A DNA stretch of 64,000 nt from Lepus europaeus (Eukaryota; Chordata; Mammalia; Lagomorpha; Leporidae), in NCBI RefSeq assembly GCF_033115175.1, contig NC_084839.1, forward strand, positions 43,261,501 to 43,325,500, written 5' to 3'. Shown here one piece after another: positions 1 through 12,905 of this stretch; the stretch's first letter is position 1, and every line of letters begins with the position of its first letter. The translations under genes were made by a program, and so were the position numbers. The notes below the pieces were generated by a model. It was not told the DNA's origin. It saw only the letters and a list, made by a program, of their open reading frames with translations, and did not search any database.

Positions 1-77
1 AGGAGGGGCAGGGGCAGGAAGAGTGAGGGCCGGTGTGGGTGGGACCCTTCACTCTGGGCCAGCCCCTGGCTGGGCCT

Positions 78-215
78 GTTAGGTGCTGTATTTCCACACA
101 GCAATCTCAGGGCAAATATGCTACTATCCTCTTTTTACAGATACGAAACTGAGGCTGTCTGGGTGTGGGTGACCTGCCCACGGTCACGCCAGTCCTGGTG
201 CTGCCCAGGATGGGG
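78..215 (-). repeat. MIR fragment
   Basis: The core reads as reverse MIR: a CTCTTTTTACAGATACGAAA segment, then an AACTGAGG-like stretch and a degenerate CCCACGGTCACGCC (MIR CCCAAGGTCACACAG). It is an old mammal-wide SINE fragment with no visible target duplication. Confidence 0.55.
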
Positions 216-721
216 CCTGCTGCCTGTTGGTCCTGGTGCCGTGGTGCCCAGGCCCTGGCCTCCTGGCCCAGGCGCTGGACTTTCCAGAAGCATGGCCACC
301 TGACTCCGAGAATAGCCGGCTTTTTCACTCAATGATGTGTTTTCTATAAAAATAGAACTCTTATTAAAACAGTGCCGCACAGCCATCCGCTGGAATCACT
401 AATTACTGTCCTTTAAAGTGGTAATACCCACTTCTGTGTGTTCGCCACACCTGCTGCCACCCACCCACCCTGCGGCGAGGGCCCCCAGGCAGAGCTGCCC
501 AGGGCCAGGCATATGCAGAGGGGCCCAGGAGTACTGGAAAGGACGGGGTCCCACGGGGTACTCTGCAGCCTGGCTTGCTTGTGACACGACTTCCTTCTTC
601 CATGCTTCAGCCAAGGTTTGCTGTGTGATCTGAGAGCAGGCACTGGGGATACCCAGACAAAAAGACTTGGTCCCCAGCCAAGAGTGGGGAAGACGGGACC
701 GAGAGTGACAGCGGACCTCTC

Positions 722-860
722 CGCACGGTTCCCTGTGCACCAGGCACTGGCTGGACGGCTCCCTGACCCTGAGTCCTCCCAGCATGCCTCCCGGCAGTTC
801 CAGTGCTGACCCTGCTTCCCAGGGGCATCGCGCGCTCAGAGAGGGTTAGGCACTGGTAGG
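722..860 (-). repeat. possible MIR fragment
   Basis: The order 'gtgcaccaggcactgg' ... 'tcagagagggttaggcact' follows reverse MIR (CCAGGCACTG, then CAGAGAGGTTAAG). It is strongly diverged, so the call is tentative. Confidence 0.35.
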
Positions 861-2781
861 AAGCAGCAGAGCCCAGAAGTACCCCCGCATGTCTGATGGC
901 AGCCTGTGTCCTCCCGTTGGGCAGGGAGTGAGCCAGTGGGCAGAGGTGGCTCCCTTAGGGACAAGGCCATTACCGTATTCGTGGGTTTATGGCAGGTGCT
1001 GCTTTCGGGAAGCTGAAATTAAAAATGTGGACCCATGCACCTGCTGCCCATACCGTCCGTGTCCTTCCCTGCATGCCCCACCCATCCAGGAGTGGAGCAC
1101 TGGGGTGAGCAGCGTAGGGCGTGGAGGGGGCGGGACACAGTAGGGACAAGGAGCTGGAGCCCCTGGGGAAGGGGATGGATGAGAAGACGTCAGGGCCAGG
1201 AGAGCGCTTGCTTAGCCAGAGACATCAGCCGAATATAAATGTTTATAAAATGGGGTTTGTACAAACACATTCGGAAAGACCATGTGCGCCTCCTCTGAGG
1301 CGGCTCCCCCTGTTATCTTCCCTCTTCTTAACAGTGGAAGTCTTTGTCTTTGCCTTGGAGGGGAGGGGCTGCCGGTCTTAATCCTTCTGACAAATAATTA
1401 TCATTCTGGAGGAAGCAGGTGCCAGCAGCCCCTAGCAGAGCCGTCGGGACAGGCCAGGCCATTTTCTAACAAGGAGCAGAGCCGATGTCTCTTGACCTCC
1501 TCCACAGGAAGAAGGCTGGCCAGAAGCAGACAGACAGACAGGCCATGGTGCTGAGCGGTGTCAGGGCTCCGCGCAGGTCAGCCGAGCCCTGTCTGTGCTC
1601 CCCAGCCCCACCCCTGGTTCCAGAGCATGCAGGTGACCGGAGAGGTAGCAGGTCCCCACGGTGGTCAGTGGGGTGGGCAGTTAGGACCGTGGCTGAGGGA
1701 GCCCAGAGCCTCTGCTGAAGGGCATAAGGTCCTACAAGGCTTCTCTGGGCACTGGAGCTTCCTGTGAGGTCCAGGGCACACCTGCCATGCAGGCTGGACA
1801 GGCTGAGCACCGTGACGGAGGGCCTCCTAGGACTGGCCTCTTCCCCGGCACTAGCAGTGGGACCGCTTTTGGGCTGGGACATTGCCACCCACCCTCCTCC
1901 CCTCCCCCAGGGAGAATGCTCACTTCCACATCTCGATGCAACACCAGTGACCTGGAGAGGGCGTCTGGCCTGAAGAGACCTCAGTGTTCATTCCACGTGG
2001 GCTTCTGGCCCTTCACAAACCAGGGAAATGCTCAAGAGAGGGTCCCAGCTGAGGCTGCCTTGCCCCGGGGCCCAGTCCCCATGGCTCTGTGCATCGCCCC
2101 CACCCCCATCCTCTTCATGTCACAAGCCCACCATAGACCCCAGGGGCGGTGGGAGGACTCCTGGCCTGGAAGCTGGCATTGCAGGGTCTGGAAGGCCTGT
2201 GTTTGAAGCAGGAGACGGTTCCTAAGCTCCAGGCAGAGCCCTGTGCTGGACAGCTGGATGCAGTGTGGGGTTTCTCGGCTGCTGCTCGTGGGTCATCCCA
2301 GGTCAGCCTCGTGGGAGTCCCGTGGGCAGGCGACTTCACTTCTGTTTTACCTGTCACATGCCCAGCTGGACGGCCACAGAGCTGGGCTCTCGGCTTGGGT
2401 TTCTGGCTCCTGGGCCAGTATCTGTTCACTCTGAGTGAGGTGACCGTGCCCAGTTTGAGGACACAGATTCTGCAGGAACGGCTCTTGTCAGAGTGCCTGC
2501 ACACTGGACGGCTGCCGGAGCCCAGTGTTCCTGGCATTCCGGTCTCAGAGACTGTTCTCAGAGATCTTCAAGTACTTTTGGCCTTGCCCAGTGACCATGC
2601 CTTTCAGTGAGGTGGGCTCCAGGCAGGAGAAGCCGCACCTGTTCATGTCATGCCCAGAACATACGGTTCCTCCCCAGGCCCTGGCCATGGGGAGCAAAGC
2701 TTTACTCCTGCACGGTTTGAAACAGAAGTGGCCTGCACTTTGCCTGTGGGCCACGTGGGGCCAGCGCACGCTGCGGCCGGA

Positions 2782-2860
2782 GTCACCATGTGCTCAGCAC
2801 CATGCTGGGCACTGGTAGCCAGGCAGATGCTATGATGGAAGGAGGCGGGGCCTGTCTTAT
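2782..2860. repeat. possible L2/MIR-type fragment
   Basis: The stretch 'gtgctcagcaccatgctggg' followed by a CACTGG...GCCTGTCTTATAATG pattern resembles the common 'tgccaggcactgtgctaggcactgg ... gcccctgccct' segment of L2-like repeats. It is old and short. Confidence 0.35.
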
Positions 2861-3470
2861 AATGTGGTACTTGCTGTCCAGGTGGGGCTGTACCAGGGGA
2901 CGAAAATGAGATAATTGGTGGACTGGCTGCAGGCTGCTTCTACAGTGTCTGACTTGGCAGTGTAGGGGTGGCAGGGGGTCGTCTTCCTTCTGAGGCTTGA
3001 GCCTGGATGGCGGTGTGTGAAGAGAGTCTGTAGTGCCACGCAATGCTGAGCCAACACTGGCCCCACACTCACAGAAGGGCAGGGGATCTCACGGGGGCTT
3101 CTTAAAGGAGGACTGGAACCCTGGGATCAAAACAGTGGCTTCTGTGAAGTCTCTGAGACTTTCATTCAAATAACACATTCAGCTCATTCTGTGTATGTGA
3201 CAGCAAGGGGCACTGCTCAAAGCAGGTGGGAGCCCAGGTTGCCCACCCCACTTTGCCCCAGCCCATGCAGGAAGCACTGCACTCTGATGAGGCTCTGGCC
3301 GCAGCTACGACTCCGCTTGGTTGTGCGGGCCCAGAAGTGTTGCCCACCAGCCATGATGGCACACCAGGGCTCTGTCGGCCCTCTCCGGACATTCCGAAAA
3401 GCTGGGCAAGATGGTGTAGGGGGGCAGAGAGTGGGGCTTTAGTTGTCCGGTCAGCAGAGTTGCTCCTCCT

Positions 3471-3563
3471 GTGGCAAGCTGGGAAACATTCAGCAGGGAG
3501 CCTGAGGCCAGCTCGCAGGAGTGCAGGGAGTGAAGGTTGCCCCATGGGAGCACCCAGAGAAAG
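3471..3563 (+). repeat. imperfect duplicate, copy 1
   Basis: This copy matches 4849-4932 over about 85 bases. Shared blocks are 'gtggcaagctggg', 'agc.gggagcctga.gccagctc', 'tgcaggga' and 'gggagcacccagagaaa'. It may be a local duplication inside the intron or two copies of one ancient dispersed repeat (perhaps an LTR). No coding potential is visible. Confidence 0.6.
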
Positions 3564-4067
3564 GGTGGACATCTGGTTAGCTGTTGGCCACACTATGGTG
3601 GGGAAAGGGGAAAGGGCAGGTCCCAGTGGGTACCTCCAAGAGTCTGTCCCAACCATGGGTCAAGGAGCTGCTACTCTTTGTGTGATCCCTGCACCAGTAC
3701 CCAAGCTCATGGGAGGGTGGCAGCGATGGCAGCCAGGGCAGGAAGGCCTTGAAGGCCACAGAGTGCTTGGAGTGATGGCCTGGACCATCCCTCCAGCCGC
3801 ACTCAGTGGCCGGACCAAGGATATCTCAGGAACTCATCTGGAAGCTCCCAGGACCCGGCAGTGAAGGCTCAGGCTGGCTGGTGGGTGACTGCTGGAGGCC
3901 TGGCCCTGCCCAGAAAGGATGTGGTTGGCTTGAGAAATTCCTCTCTGGGTCACTCATGCTAATGGAATGTCAGCAGGCGCGAGGACACAGCTGCCCCAGT
4001 GGAAGTGACTGTGACGCCAGCTCAGCTTTTGGCCCCTTCTGGACCCGCCCTGGTCTCCGGGATATAT

Positions 4068-4082
4068 GGGGGGGGGGGGGGG
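4068..4082 (+). repeat. G homopolymer (15 G)
   Basis: An uninterrupted run of 15 G directly follows GATATAT. Such runs are length-unstable and may carry a sequencing length error. Confidence 0.9.
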
Positions 4083-4839
4083 CAGCAGTGGGAAGGGGAC
4101 CTGCCTGGCAGAGAGAAGATGCTGAGGAGGCAGTGAGCCTGCTGGGAGCCAGGAATGCTGCAGGGCTGGGCTGCCCGGGCACTGTCCCAGCCCAGCCCCG
4201 GGGTGGAGTCCCCTGCCCAGAGGACTCTGCTGCCCTGGCTGCTCATGGCAGGGGAGTCCTTGCAATGCACCGGAGCTTTCTTCACACCCCCAGGCTCCAC
4301 CTCTTCTCCCCCCATCCTCCTCTTCCTCAACACCAGCGCTCTGTTCTCCCTCCCACTGAGCCCGTCGGAAATAAGGCACTGGATTCTCGGGCAGTTTGTC
4401 ATCTGGTGCACTCTCATGGTTGCCTGGAAGACAAAAGTTGTCCTCTGCTTCACATGCCCGAAAGCGGGGGCTCCCAGTGCTGGTGGGGCGTTGGGCCCTT
4501 GGAGAATCTGGATGGAGGGGAGGGGCGCCTGAGTGCCAAGCCCCTGTGCCGGCTGTGCGGCCCCTCAGTGGGAACCTCCGTGTCTGACTTTGGGCCCACC
4601 AGGTGCTCATTAGTGGACATCCCCAGAAGGCCTGAGTGAGATGAGAGTTCAAGTCAGGTGTGGGATGGGTGTGCACGGAGAGGCAGCTGTAGGGGCGACA
4701 GGGCAGGGGATGTCCTGTGTGCAGCAGCAGAGAAGTCTTCGTCAGGAAGAGAGCAGATGGAAAGTAGTATTTGCCCAGCACTCAGACCCCCTCTTCTGAA
4801 AGGAAGAGTTGTCCCTCCTGTGAGGGCAGGGGTGTCTGA

Positions 4840-5361
<522 letters not shown>

Positions 5362-5594
5362 TGAGTGGCTGTCGTCGTCCCTTGGGTCACCAGAGGGTGG
5401 AGGGCAGCGCTGGCAGGTGGTGGCCATGGTGCCGGGCAAGATAGGGATGGAGGGATGTTCAAATGCAAGTGTGGAGCTTCCTGCCCACAGGGCCTTGTCC
5501 TGGCATGGTACGGTTTTTAACTTCCTGGCAGGGCATAAAGACCTTGCTGATTTATGAACTTGAAGCCCAGAATGCTAAGAAGGAAGAGAAATCA

Positions 5595-5715
5595 TCATTG
5601 AGCACCTGAGCCAGGGGCTGGGCTTGTCGCTTTCATTGCCTCCACCGCCCGGACTCATATCTCAGATGTTATCAGATTTTGTTCTCAGCCCAATGAGGAA
5701 GCTGGGGCTCAGACC
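5595..5715 (-). repeat. MIR fragment
   Basis: Reverse MIR layout: 'ttgagcacctgagccagggg', then a diverged central part, then 'ccaatgaggaagctggggct' (MIR GATGAGGAAACTGAGGCT). Confidence 0.5.
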
Positions 5716-7027
5716 TCAGATACACCTGCCGCCCGCTGTAGTCCTCGGCCTGGGCTCTGTGTTTTCTGAGCCCCAGCAGGACACCACTGTCTGGGCTAAA
5801 GCTGCAGACAGTCTTTGGTCGAAGCCAGTGGGGTGCCCAGGCTGGGCCTGTGAAGCCCAGAGGGCAGGGAGGCCCCGTGTGGGTGGGCTCACTGCCTCTT
5901 CCTGCCCCTCTTGTCCCTGCTCCGCCCCACCTCTGGGCTTGCTGGCTGTGTCATCATCTCCCTCAGGCCACTGGGGACCCCCACCCTGGTGCGTATTTGT
6001 ATTTTCACAGGGGCTGTGGGAGCCCAGAAGGTTTGCAGACTTCAGCAGGGAGGTCTCTAAGGGCAAAATTTGCAAAGGAGACCCAAGGGTGTTCAGCTGG
6101 GGGAGGGGCCATGGGCAGAGTCGGCCCCGCCTTTGCAGGAGTTGGAGGCTGGAAGATTCCAGGGCAGGGCAGGGCACTGAGTGGAAGCTGCCAGAGGAGC
6201 CTGGAGGGTGAGGAACGTCTCAGGAAGGGGACAGGAAGCCACCTGGCAGCTGGGTGGTATAGACAGTGGGAAGGGCACCTGCGTGTAGATGGGGCAGCTT
6301 GAGCAGGTGGACGACCTGGTGCCCCTTCTGCCCCCAAAGCAGGCTGCCTCTCTAGATGGCTGGCTGCTCATCCAGGTGGTCCATCGCGGCAGGCTCCCCT
6401 GGCCACAGGCTTAGCTCCCGTGTCTCGCAGAGCTGCAGACTGCCAGGTGCTGTCCCAGGGGCACACACTCTATCTCTGTCCTGACAGCCTAAAGGAACTC
6501 ATCACAGCAGCCAGCCCCTCAGCACTTATGGGGAACCTCCCATGGCTCCCTGGCCCAGGGCAGGGCAGGGCAGGGTTCTGCCAGGTTGGTTTTCTGGACC
6601 AGAAGCCTGGATCAGTGTGTTCTGGCTTTCTCAGGATTAGGAAGGATTCCTTTGTGAATCCAGAGCCTATAAAATCAAGTCTGGGACAGTCGAGGGTCGA
6701 GACCATAGTCCGTAGCTGAAGGTCTGGGCCACTCTCACCTCCCACTGAACTCCTGGGCATATTCCCTTCCTTTCCTCTTCCCGGGGCCAGCCCCACTGGC
6801 CTCACCTCCACCCCCTGTGAATCTTTGCTAATTGCTCAGCTTGAACTTTCTCTTCTTCTTGACTGGGCTATAAGGGTCCTCAAGGTAGGGGACATGCTGC
6901 ATGTTGGCCCAGAACCGAGTGGCAAGTAGTGTGTCCCAAGATGGGCTGTTCCTGGAGCCCTCAGAGAGAAGACAGGATGCAGACACCTGTGGGTCTGCTC
7001 CAAGCCACCCCACGATGGGCATGTGCT

Positions 7028-7125
7028 TCTGTTGTCTCATTTCCTTCTTCCAACAACTTTGTAAGATGGATGTTGTCATGCTCGTTTTCAAGGTCAGAAA
7101 ACTAAGAGGCTGGCGTTGTGACAGG
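7028..7125 (-). repeat. MIR fragment
   Basis: It reads 'gtctcatttccttcttccaa', 'caactttgtaagatgga' and then a GGTCAGAAAACTAAGAGGCT-like end, the reverse MIR core. It lies just upstream of a CSINE. The 15-base string CAGGTTAAGCCACAG occurs at 7122 and again at 7190. Confidence 0.6.
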
Positions 7126-7189
7126 TTAAGCCACAGGGGACGAGAGGAGCAGGATGAGGCAGTGCGCCCACCCACACAGGGCCTCCCAG

Positions 7190-7460
7190 CAGGTTAAGCC
7201 ACAGCCAGTAGTGTTGGCATCCCGAACAGGCACTGGTTCGAGTCCCGGCTGCTCCACTTGCAATGCAGCTCTCTGCTAATGTGCCTGGGAAAGCAGCAGA
7301 AGATGGCCCAAGGACCTGGGCCCCTGTACCCAAGTAGGAGACCAGGAGGAAGCTCCTGGCTTCAGCTAAGCCCAAATCTGGGGAGTGAACCAGCAGATGG
7401 AAGATCTCTCTGACTCTCTTTCTCTCTCTAACTCTGCCTTTCAAATAAATAAATGAAAAC
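7190..7460 (+). mobile_element. CSINE (C repeat), old copy
   Basis: tRNA-derived rabbit SINE. It has GGTTCGAGTCCCGGCTGCTC (B box region), GATGGCCCAAG, GGGGAGTGAACCAGCAGATG, a CT-rich tract and a CTTTCAAATAAATAAATG tail. The first ~20 bases are degenerate. Confidence 0.88.
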
Positions 7461-8222
7461 TAGTAAAGACCCACTGGCTTTGCTAGGCAGAAGATGGCCC
7501 CATGATTTTCACCTCACATCCCTGGCTCTTTTGCACGTTATTCAGGAGCATCTTGGAATGGGTTGAGGGTGGGAGAGGGGAAGGAACCAGCCCTGGGCCC
7601 CCATGTTCTGGTGGCTGGCTTTCCGCTGATGCTGGGGAAGATGGCTATGAGTCCCCAGGCCCGGGTGGGACCAGTGTGAGCCCCTTTAGGAGGCAAGGCC
7701 ACCCTGGCCGCCTTCTCTCCTGCCCTCTCTGCTGCTGTCCTCCTCAAGTTCCCGCAGCCGGAGGACCCCGGGCCACAGATGTCCGCAGTAGTGGAAGGTC
7801 TGGCTGGGGCCACATTTGTCTTCAGAGGTCGCACAACAGATTGCGCTACCTTCTAAGCCAGTGCCTCTTTCCTGCCCCTCCCCATCTCCCACTGTGAGAA
7901 AAGAGGACCCCCCAGTGGTATGGGAGCCTCGGGGACCTGGGGAAGTGGGGTGGGGTGGAGACAGATAGGATCTCCCTGCTCGTTTATCTGCCACACCAGG
8001 GCCCTGCTGGCTGCTCCAGACTGGGGCAGATAGGTATCCGTGCCCTCCTTCCCCTCGTGGGGGCGGAGGGTGACGGCAGCTGGGCCCTGGCAGTGCCCTG
8101 TGGAGTCCAGGCTTGCTTCAGAAGCCAGTGCACAGGCCCGGCTCTGCACCTGGCACTGTGCTAGACATGGTGAGGGCGCTGGGGAGTGACAGGAGGGAGG
8201 TCCCAGCACTCAGCCCGGGTGA

Positions 8223-8585
<363 letters not shown>

Positions 8586-8844
8586 TGAAGAGCTAAGAAG
8601 CTGCCCTCAGGCACCTGGGTGTGGCTGGCTGCTGGCCAGGGACAGGTGGTGGGCAGCTGGAACCAGCAGGGAGGGTGGAGGTGAAGAGAGAGGAGGCTGG
8701 GGTGGAAAGGTAGCCAGGAGCACCGCGACCGTTCCCCCTTCGGCTCGAGCTAGAACCCAGAGTCTAGCTGCTGCCCTCAGTAGATGAGTCAGGTAGAAAG
8801 GAGTGGCTGAGCTGACTTTTCCTGGAAAAAACTCATCCCGAAAC

Positions 8845-9020
8845 CTATGGCTCATGCAATTCGAGCGAGTTCGGGAACTTCAAACTCGCATTCTTTAAAC
8901 CGAGAACCCGACGAAAGCACAACACCTTCCCCCAGAGACACCGGAAGAGCAGTCAGCACGGCAATGGACGTGTGAGTGGAGTCGTAGTCAGAGCCATTGC
9001 TCATTCTTTCCACTTCCGTG
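8845..9020. other. CpG-dense unique intronic patch with a short hairpin
   Basis: This patch is richer in CG dinucleotides than its surroundings and matches no repeat family I recognise. It contains an inverted repeat GCGAGTT (8865-8871) / AACTCGC (8883-8889) with an 11-base loop. It could be an intronic regulatory element, but no specific factor site is claimed. Confidence 0.3.
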
Positions 9021-9772
9021 AGCGTGAGCCACAGTGCGCCCTCACGGTCAGGTGACAGCTGATTTCAGAAGCCAAACCTGGCACCTGACTTCAGGCGTGT
9101 GGGGCTGCGTGTGGAGCTGCAGGCTTCCAGGAGGCGGTGCCAGGGCCGGTGGCCCTCTCGCAGTGGAGGAGGGACAAATCGTGCACAGTTATTGGGACTC
9201 TGTGTACGCTTGTCCCAGAAACAAATCATCTGTGCTTTGCCCCAGGTCTCCTGAGTTTACTGGAGCGTTTATTGCCTCCGAGAAAAAGAGAGAGAAAGGG
9301 CTCACATTTGACCTGCGTGGGAATTGGAGTGTCAGTAGCCTCTCTGTCCTGACCAGGGCCCTCGTCATCCCACTGCTGCCAGGGCGCGAGGCGCTGCCGA
9401 GGCCCCAGCCTGCCCCCAGCTGCCGCCCGGAAGTGCTTGGCGCAGTCTCGGGTGTGCCCTTTCTAGGAGGACTCTTCAAAATGCTCCTGGAAAATGTTGT
9501 TTTCTGTCATAAAAAAAAAACCATGCATGGATCGCAGGCACGTTTGGCACCAAGTTAAACTTATCTTTTAATTCCGTTTTCCCACAAGCTGTCAGAATCC
9601 CCTTTGTTAAAAAAGCAAAAGGAGGAAAAGGAAGATCACCCATAATTTCTCCACTGGGGCCTTTCAGGTGTTTTTCCTCATTTCTTTTTATAAAATGTGA
9701 TATTTTTCTGCAACTGGATTGTTTTCTGCCCAATATATAATGGGAAGGTCTTGCTAAGTCAACATCTTTATC

Positions 9773-10104
9773 TTTTTTTTTTTTTTTAAGATTTATTTTA
9801 TTTATTTGAAAAGCAGAGTTACAAGAGGCAGAGAGAGAGAGAGAGGTCTTCCATCCACTGGTTCACTCCCCAGATGGCTGCATCGGCCAGAGCTGGGCCA
9901 ATCCAAAGCCAGGAGCCAGGAGCTTCCTCCGGGTCCCCCATGCAGGTGCAGGGGCCCAAGGACTTCGGCCATCTTCTACTGCTTTCCCAGGCCATAGCAG
10001 AGAGCTGGATAGGAAGTGGAGCAGCTGGGACTCGAACCGTTGCCCATATGGGATGCCAGTACTGCAGGCAGCGGCTTTACCCGCTACACTACAGCGCCAG
10101 CGCC
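9773..10104 (-). mobile_element. CSINE, near full length
   Basis: Inverse orientation: poly-T then AAGATTTATTTTATTTATTT at the left, and the head (CTACAGCGCCAGCGCC) at the right. It is flanked by near-perfect target duplications, AACATCTTTATCT on the left and AACATCCTTATCT on the right. Confidence 0.93.
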
Positions 10105-10432
10105 AACATCCTTATCTCTGCGTTGTCATTTAAACAACTGCAGAGTCTCCGTGATTATAGGCTCTGTTGTTGGATACCCTGGGGTGATTTCTCCTGTTTT
10201 CGGTACTACAGACAGCGGGAGGATGAGCCTCTTTGCTGACATTTTTGTTTTCCGTAGGGCTGGATCTGTAGTGGGTAAAGCTCCTCTCGCAGGCGTCAGT
10301 AGCCCTTCCTCGTGGGTCTGTGCGCTGTTTTCGGGTTACTCTATCTCTCCCCGTGGAGCGGTCACTGCTCCTGGGCCTGCAGCGTGGGGCACCCGGCTCT
10401 GCTGCTCAGCCCTGTCCCCTCTCACTCTGCAG

Positions 10433-10567
10433 ACTCTCAGCGGGCCTCGTCCATCGCAGCCTCGCGGCTGGAGGAGGCCATGTCCGAGCTGACCGTGCCC
10501 GCCTCGGTCCTGAAGCAGGGCCCCTCGCAGCTGTGGACCACGCTGGAGCAGATCTGGCTGCAAGCTG
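10433..10567 (+). CDS. TTC7A: TTC7A internal coding exon
   Basis: This 135-base exon lies between CACTCTGCAG and GTGAGT at 10568. Joined to the preceding split codon it encodes [20 protein letters not shown] and on to [12 protein letters not shown], about residues 673-718. It begins with a Ser/Arg-rich linker (RASSIAASR) and continues into the helix that opens the C-terminal TPR block ([16 protein letters not shown]). An alternative AG at 10439-10440 would drop six bases in frame; the upstream AG was chosen because it has the better pyrimidine tract and keeps the family length. The exon ends with one base (G) of an Ala codon completed by the next exon. Confidence 0.93.
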
Positions 10568-11909
10568 GTGAGTGCCTTTGGCCCTAGGGACACCCACCTG
10601 AGGCCCCCCAGGCACTCAGAGCCCTGTCTCATCCTGGAGAAGGGGGTGTGCACAGCCGGGGGCTCCAGAGCACTCAGGGATCAGAGAGCTGGGGCTGAAG
10701 TTCCAGCTGTTCTTCCTGCTTGCCCCGGCAAGTCACCCAGTGTGTCTGGCTTCGGCTCTCCCTCTCTGCCCGATGAGGGGGGCAGTGCTTGTGTCCCTAC
10801 CCGGCACAGGGTCTCTGGCAGCAAATACACACATGAGTGGATTTGGGGTCAGGAGAGCCCACACAGATGGACAGCCCGCTCAGTCTCAAAAGTCAGCTTC
10901 CAACCCTGGAGGGCTTTGAACCCTGGTGAGTTCATGGAGTAGGAAGGCCTCCGAGAGAGGGAGGTCTGGGGGTAGGGTTCATCGGAGGTGGAGGGAAGGC
11001 AGCGACTGAGGCTCCCTTCCAGTGCGGGCCCCTCTTGATAGAGCGCCATTGGCGCGGAGGCGCTGAGGGTTCCCTGGTGGGGAGGCGGCAGACCTGGGTC
11101 CTGATGCCCGCTCCCCGCTGGCCAGTCCTGATCGGAAGGGAGCAGCCGTGTGGTGCGGAGTAGGTGCTCAGCAGATGGTGCTCGGCTTCTGCGGTGTCTG
11201 TTGTGGTTGGGGTGGAGGCCAAGGCCGTGTGGTGCAGCAGGCAGCGAGCATCCTCACACTGCGCTTGGGAATGCCAAGGAGTGATTCGTCGGGAAGAGAA
11301 TTTGATGGTTTAACCCGATGGCCGTGAAAAGAGAGACCCACAGCCCGAGATGACACGTGCCCAAATGTAATAAAACAGCAGCAGAGCAATAAAGAGAGGA
11401 CGTGAGAGTAACTGAAATCCTGAAAATACTCCCGGGGCCAGCACGCCCCTGTGACACCCCTCCTCCCTCCTCTCTGCCCCTCCCCCCCACAGGTGGTGCT
11501 GCAGCCCCCAAGGGGTGGTAAGAAACCAGAAGTGGGGGATCAGCCCCTGGGCTGTGGGGATTTGAGAGCCAACGTTCAAACGCACTTGGTAGCTGAGAGT
11601 CTAGGGTTTCCCGCCTCACATGTTTCATGCGTGGATGCGTTTGTATGCAGCGTGTCCCCTCTCTCCCCACTGGAGTTTCTGAATCTAGAAAACAAAATGG
11701 ACCAGCATTCACAGGGAGGCTAGACATGGGAGCATTTGAGTTCTGCCAGTATTGCCCTACTTGGCACATGAGGGCCCCTTAGGGGCTAGGATGTGGGGGC
11801 TGTGCCCCATTGCTTGTTGGGTCTTAAGTGGGAAGAAGAGTGGTACACAATCTAGAAGAGTAATGAACATATCCTCTCTTAGGCCAAGATTCTCATCTTC
11901 TTTATTCCT

Positions 11910-12229
11910 TTTTAAAGATTTGTTCATTTGTTTGAAAGTCGGAGTTACAGGATTACAGGAGAGAGATCAATCCACCTGCAGCTGCACTCCCCAGGTGGCC
12001 TCAAGAGCCAGAGCTGAGCCAGTCCAAACCCAGGAGACAGGAGTTTCCTCCAGATCTCCCACAAGGGTGCAGGCTCCCAAGGACTTGGGCCATCTTCCCT
12101 TGCTTTTCTGAGGCCATAGCAGAGAGCTGGATTGGAAGCAGAACAGCCAGGACTTGAAGAACCAGCACCCATATGGGATGCCGGCATCGCAGGCAGTGGC
12201 TTTATCCACTATGCCACAATACCAGCTCC
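11910..12229 (-). mobile_element. CSINE, full length
   Basis: Inverse CSINE with a TTTTTAAAGATTTG tail side and a CACAATACCAGCTCC head. The flanking duplications GATTCTCATCTTCTT and GATTCCCATCCTCTT are imperfect, so this is not a recent insertion. Confidence 0.9.
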
Positions 12230-12726
12230 TGATTCCCATCCTCTTCTAAGATGGAAGCCATAGTGAGTCCCCAGGGCAGGGTGGAGCCCCAGAACCACAG
12301 GTGCCTCGGGGAAAGCTGCACCCACACTGGGGTGCCCCCAACTTCAAGAAATGCCTGAGTAGCTGCGATCACATTCCAGAGTTGTGGACTGCCTGCCTGG
12401 GATGACCGCTGTGCTGTCCCCGTTCTTGTCCACTTGGCCCAGAATGGCTCCCTGCCATGTTCACATTCCGAGTCATGGGACAAATGAGGACAAGAGGAAG
12501 ACGGACACCTTCTCCCTACAAGGACATATCCTGGAGTTCGCACTCATGACCAGAACTTTGTTATCTAACCACCCATAATACAAACTACTCGCATATTTCA
12601 TCACTCTGGGTGTCCGTCTGCACCATTAAACCCCAGGGGAGAGCCAGTCCTCTATCAGAGTGCCTGGACTTGATTCATAGCTCTAGCTCCTAAGTCCAGC
12701 TTCTTGCCAGTACGGACCCTAGACGT

Positions 12727-12905
12727 CAGTGGTGATGGCTCAAGCATTTGAAACCCTGCTTTCCACGTGGGAGATGTGGATTGAGCTCCTGGCTCCTGAC
12801 TCCCGGCTCTGGCTCTAGCCCAGTCCCAGAACTTGCAGGCATCTGGGGAATGAACCTGGGAATGGGAGTCCCTCTGCCTCTCAAAGAAATAGATTTTTTT
12901 TTTAA
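12727..12905 (+). mobile_element. CSINE, decayed partial copy
   Basis: Recognisable by GTGGGAGATGTGGATTGAGC, 'ctcctggctcctgac', 'ggggaatgaacctgg' and an A/T-rich tail. Most of the central part is missing. Confidence 0.65.

Noticed and set aside
3806-4781. Overlapping frames of 277 aa (+) and 275 aa (-)
   Set aside because: They lie in GC-rich TTC7A intron, use low-complexity Pro/Gly/Ser-rich composition, show no family similarity and overlap on both strands, as expected by chance where stop codons are rare.
10433-10440. Alternative acceptor six bases downstream in the TTC7A exon
   Set aside because: It would stay in frame, but the upstream AG has the longer pyrimidine tract and restores the expected protein length.
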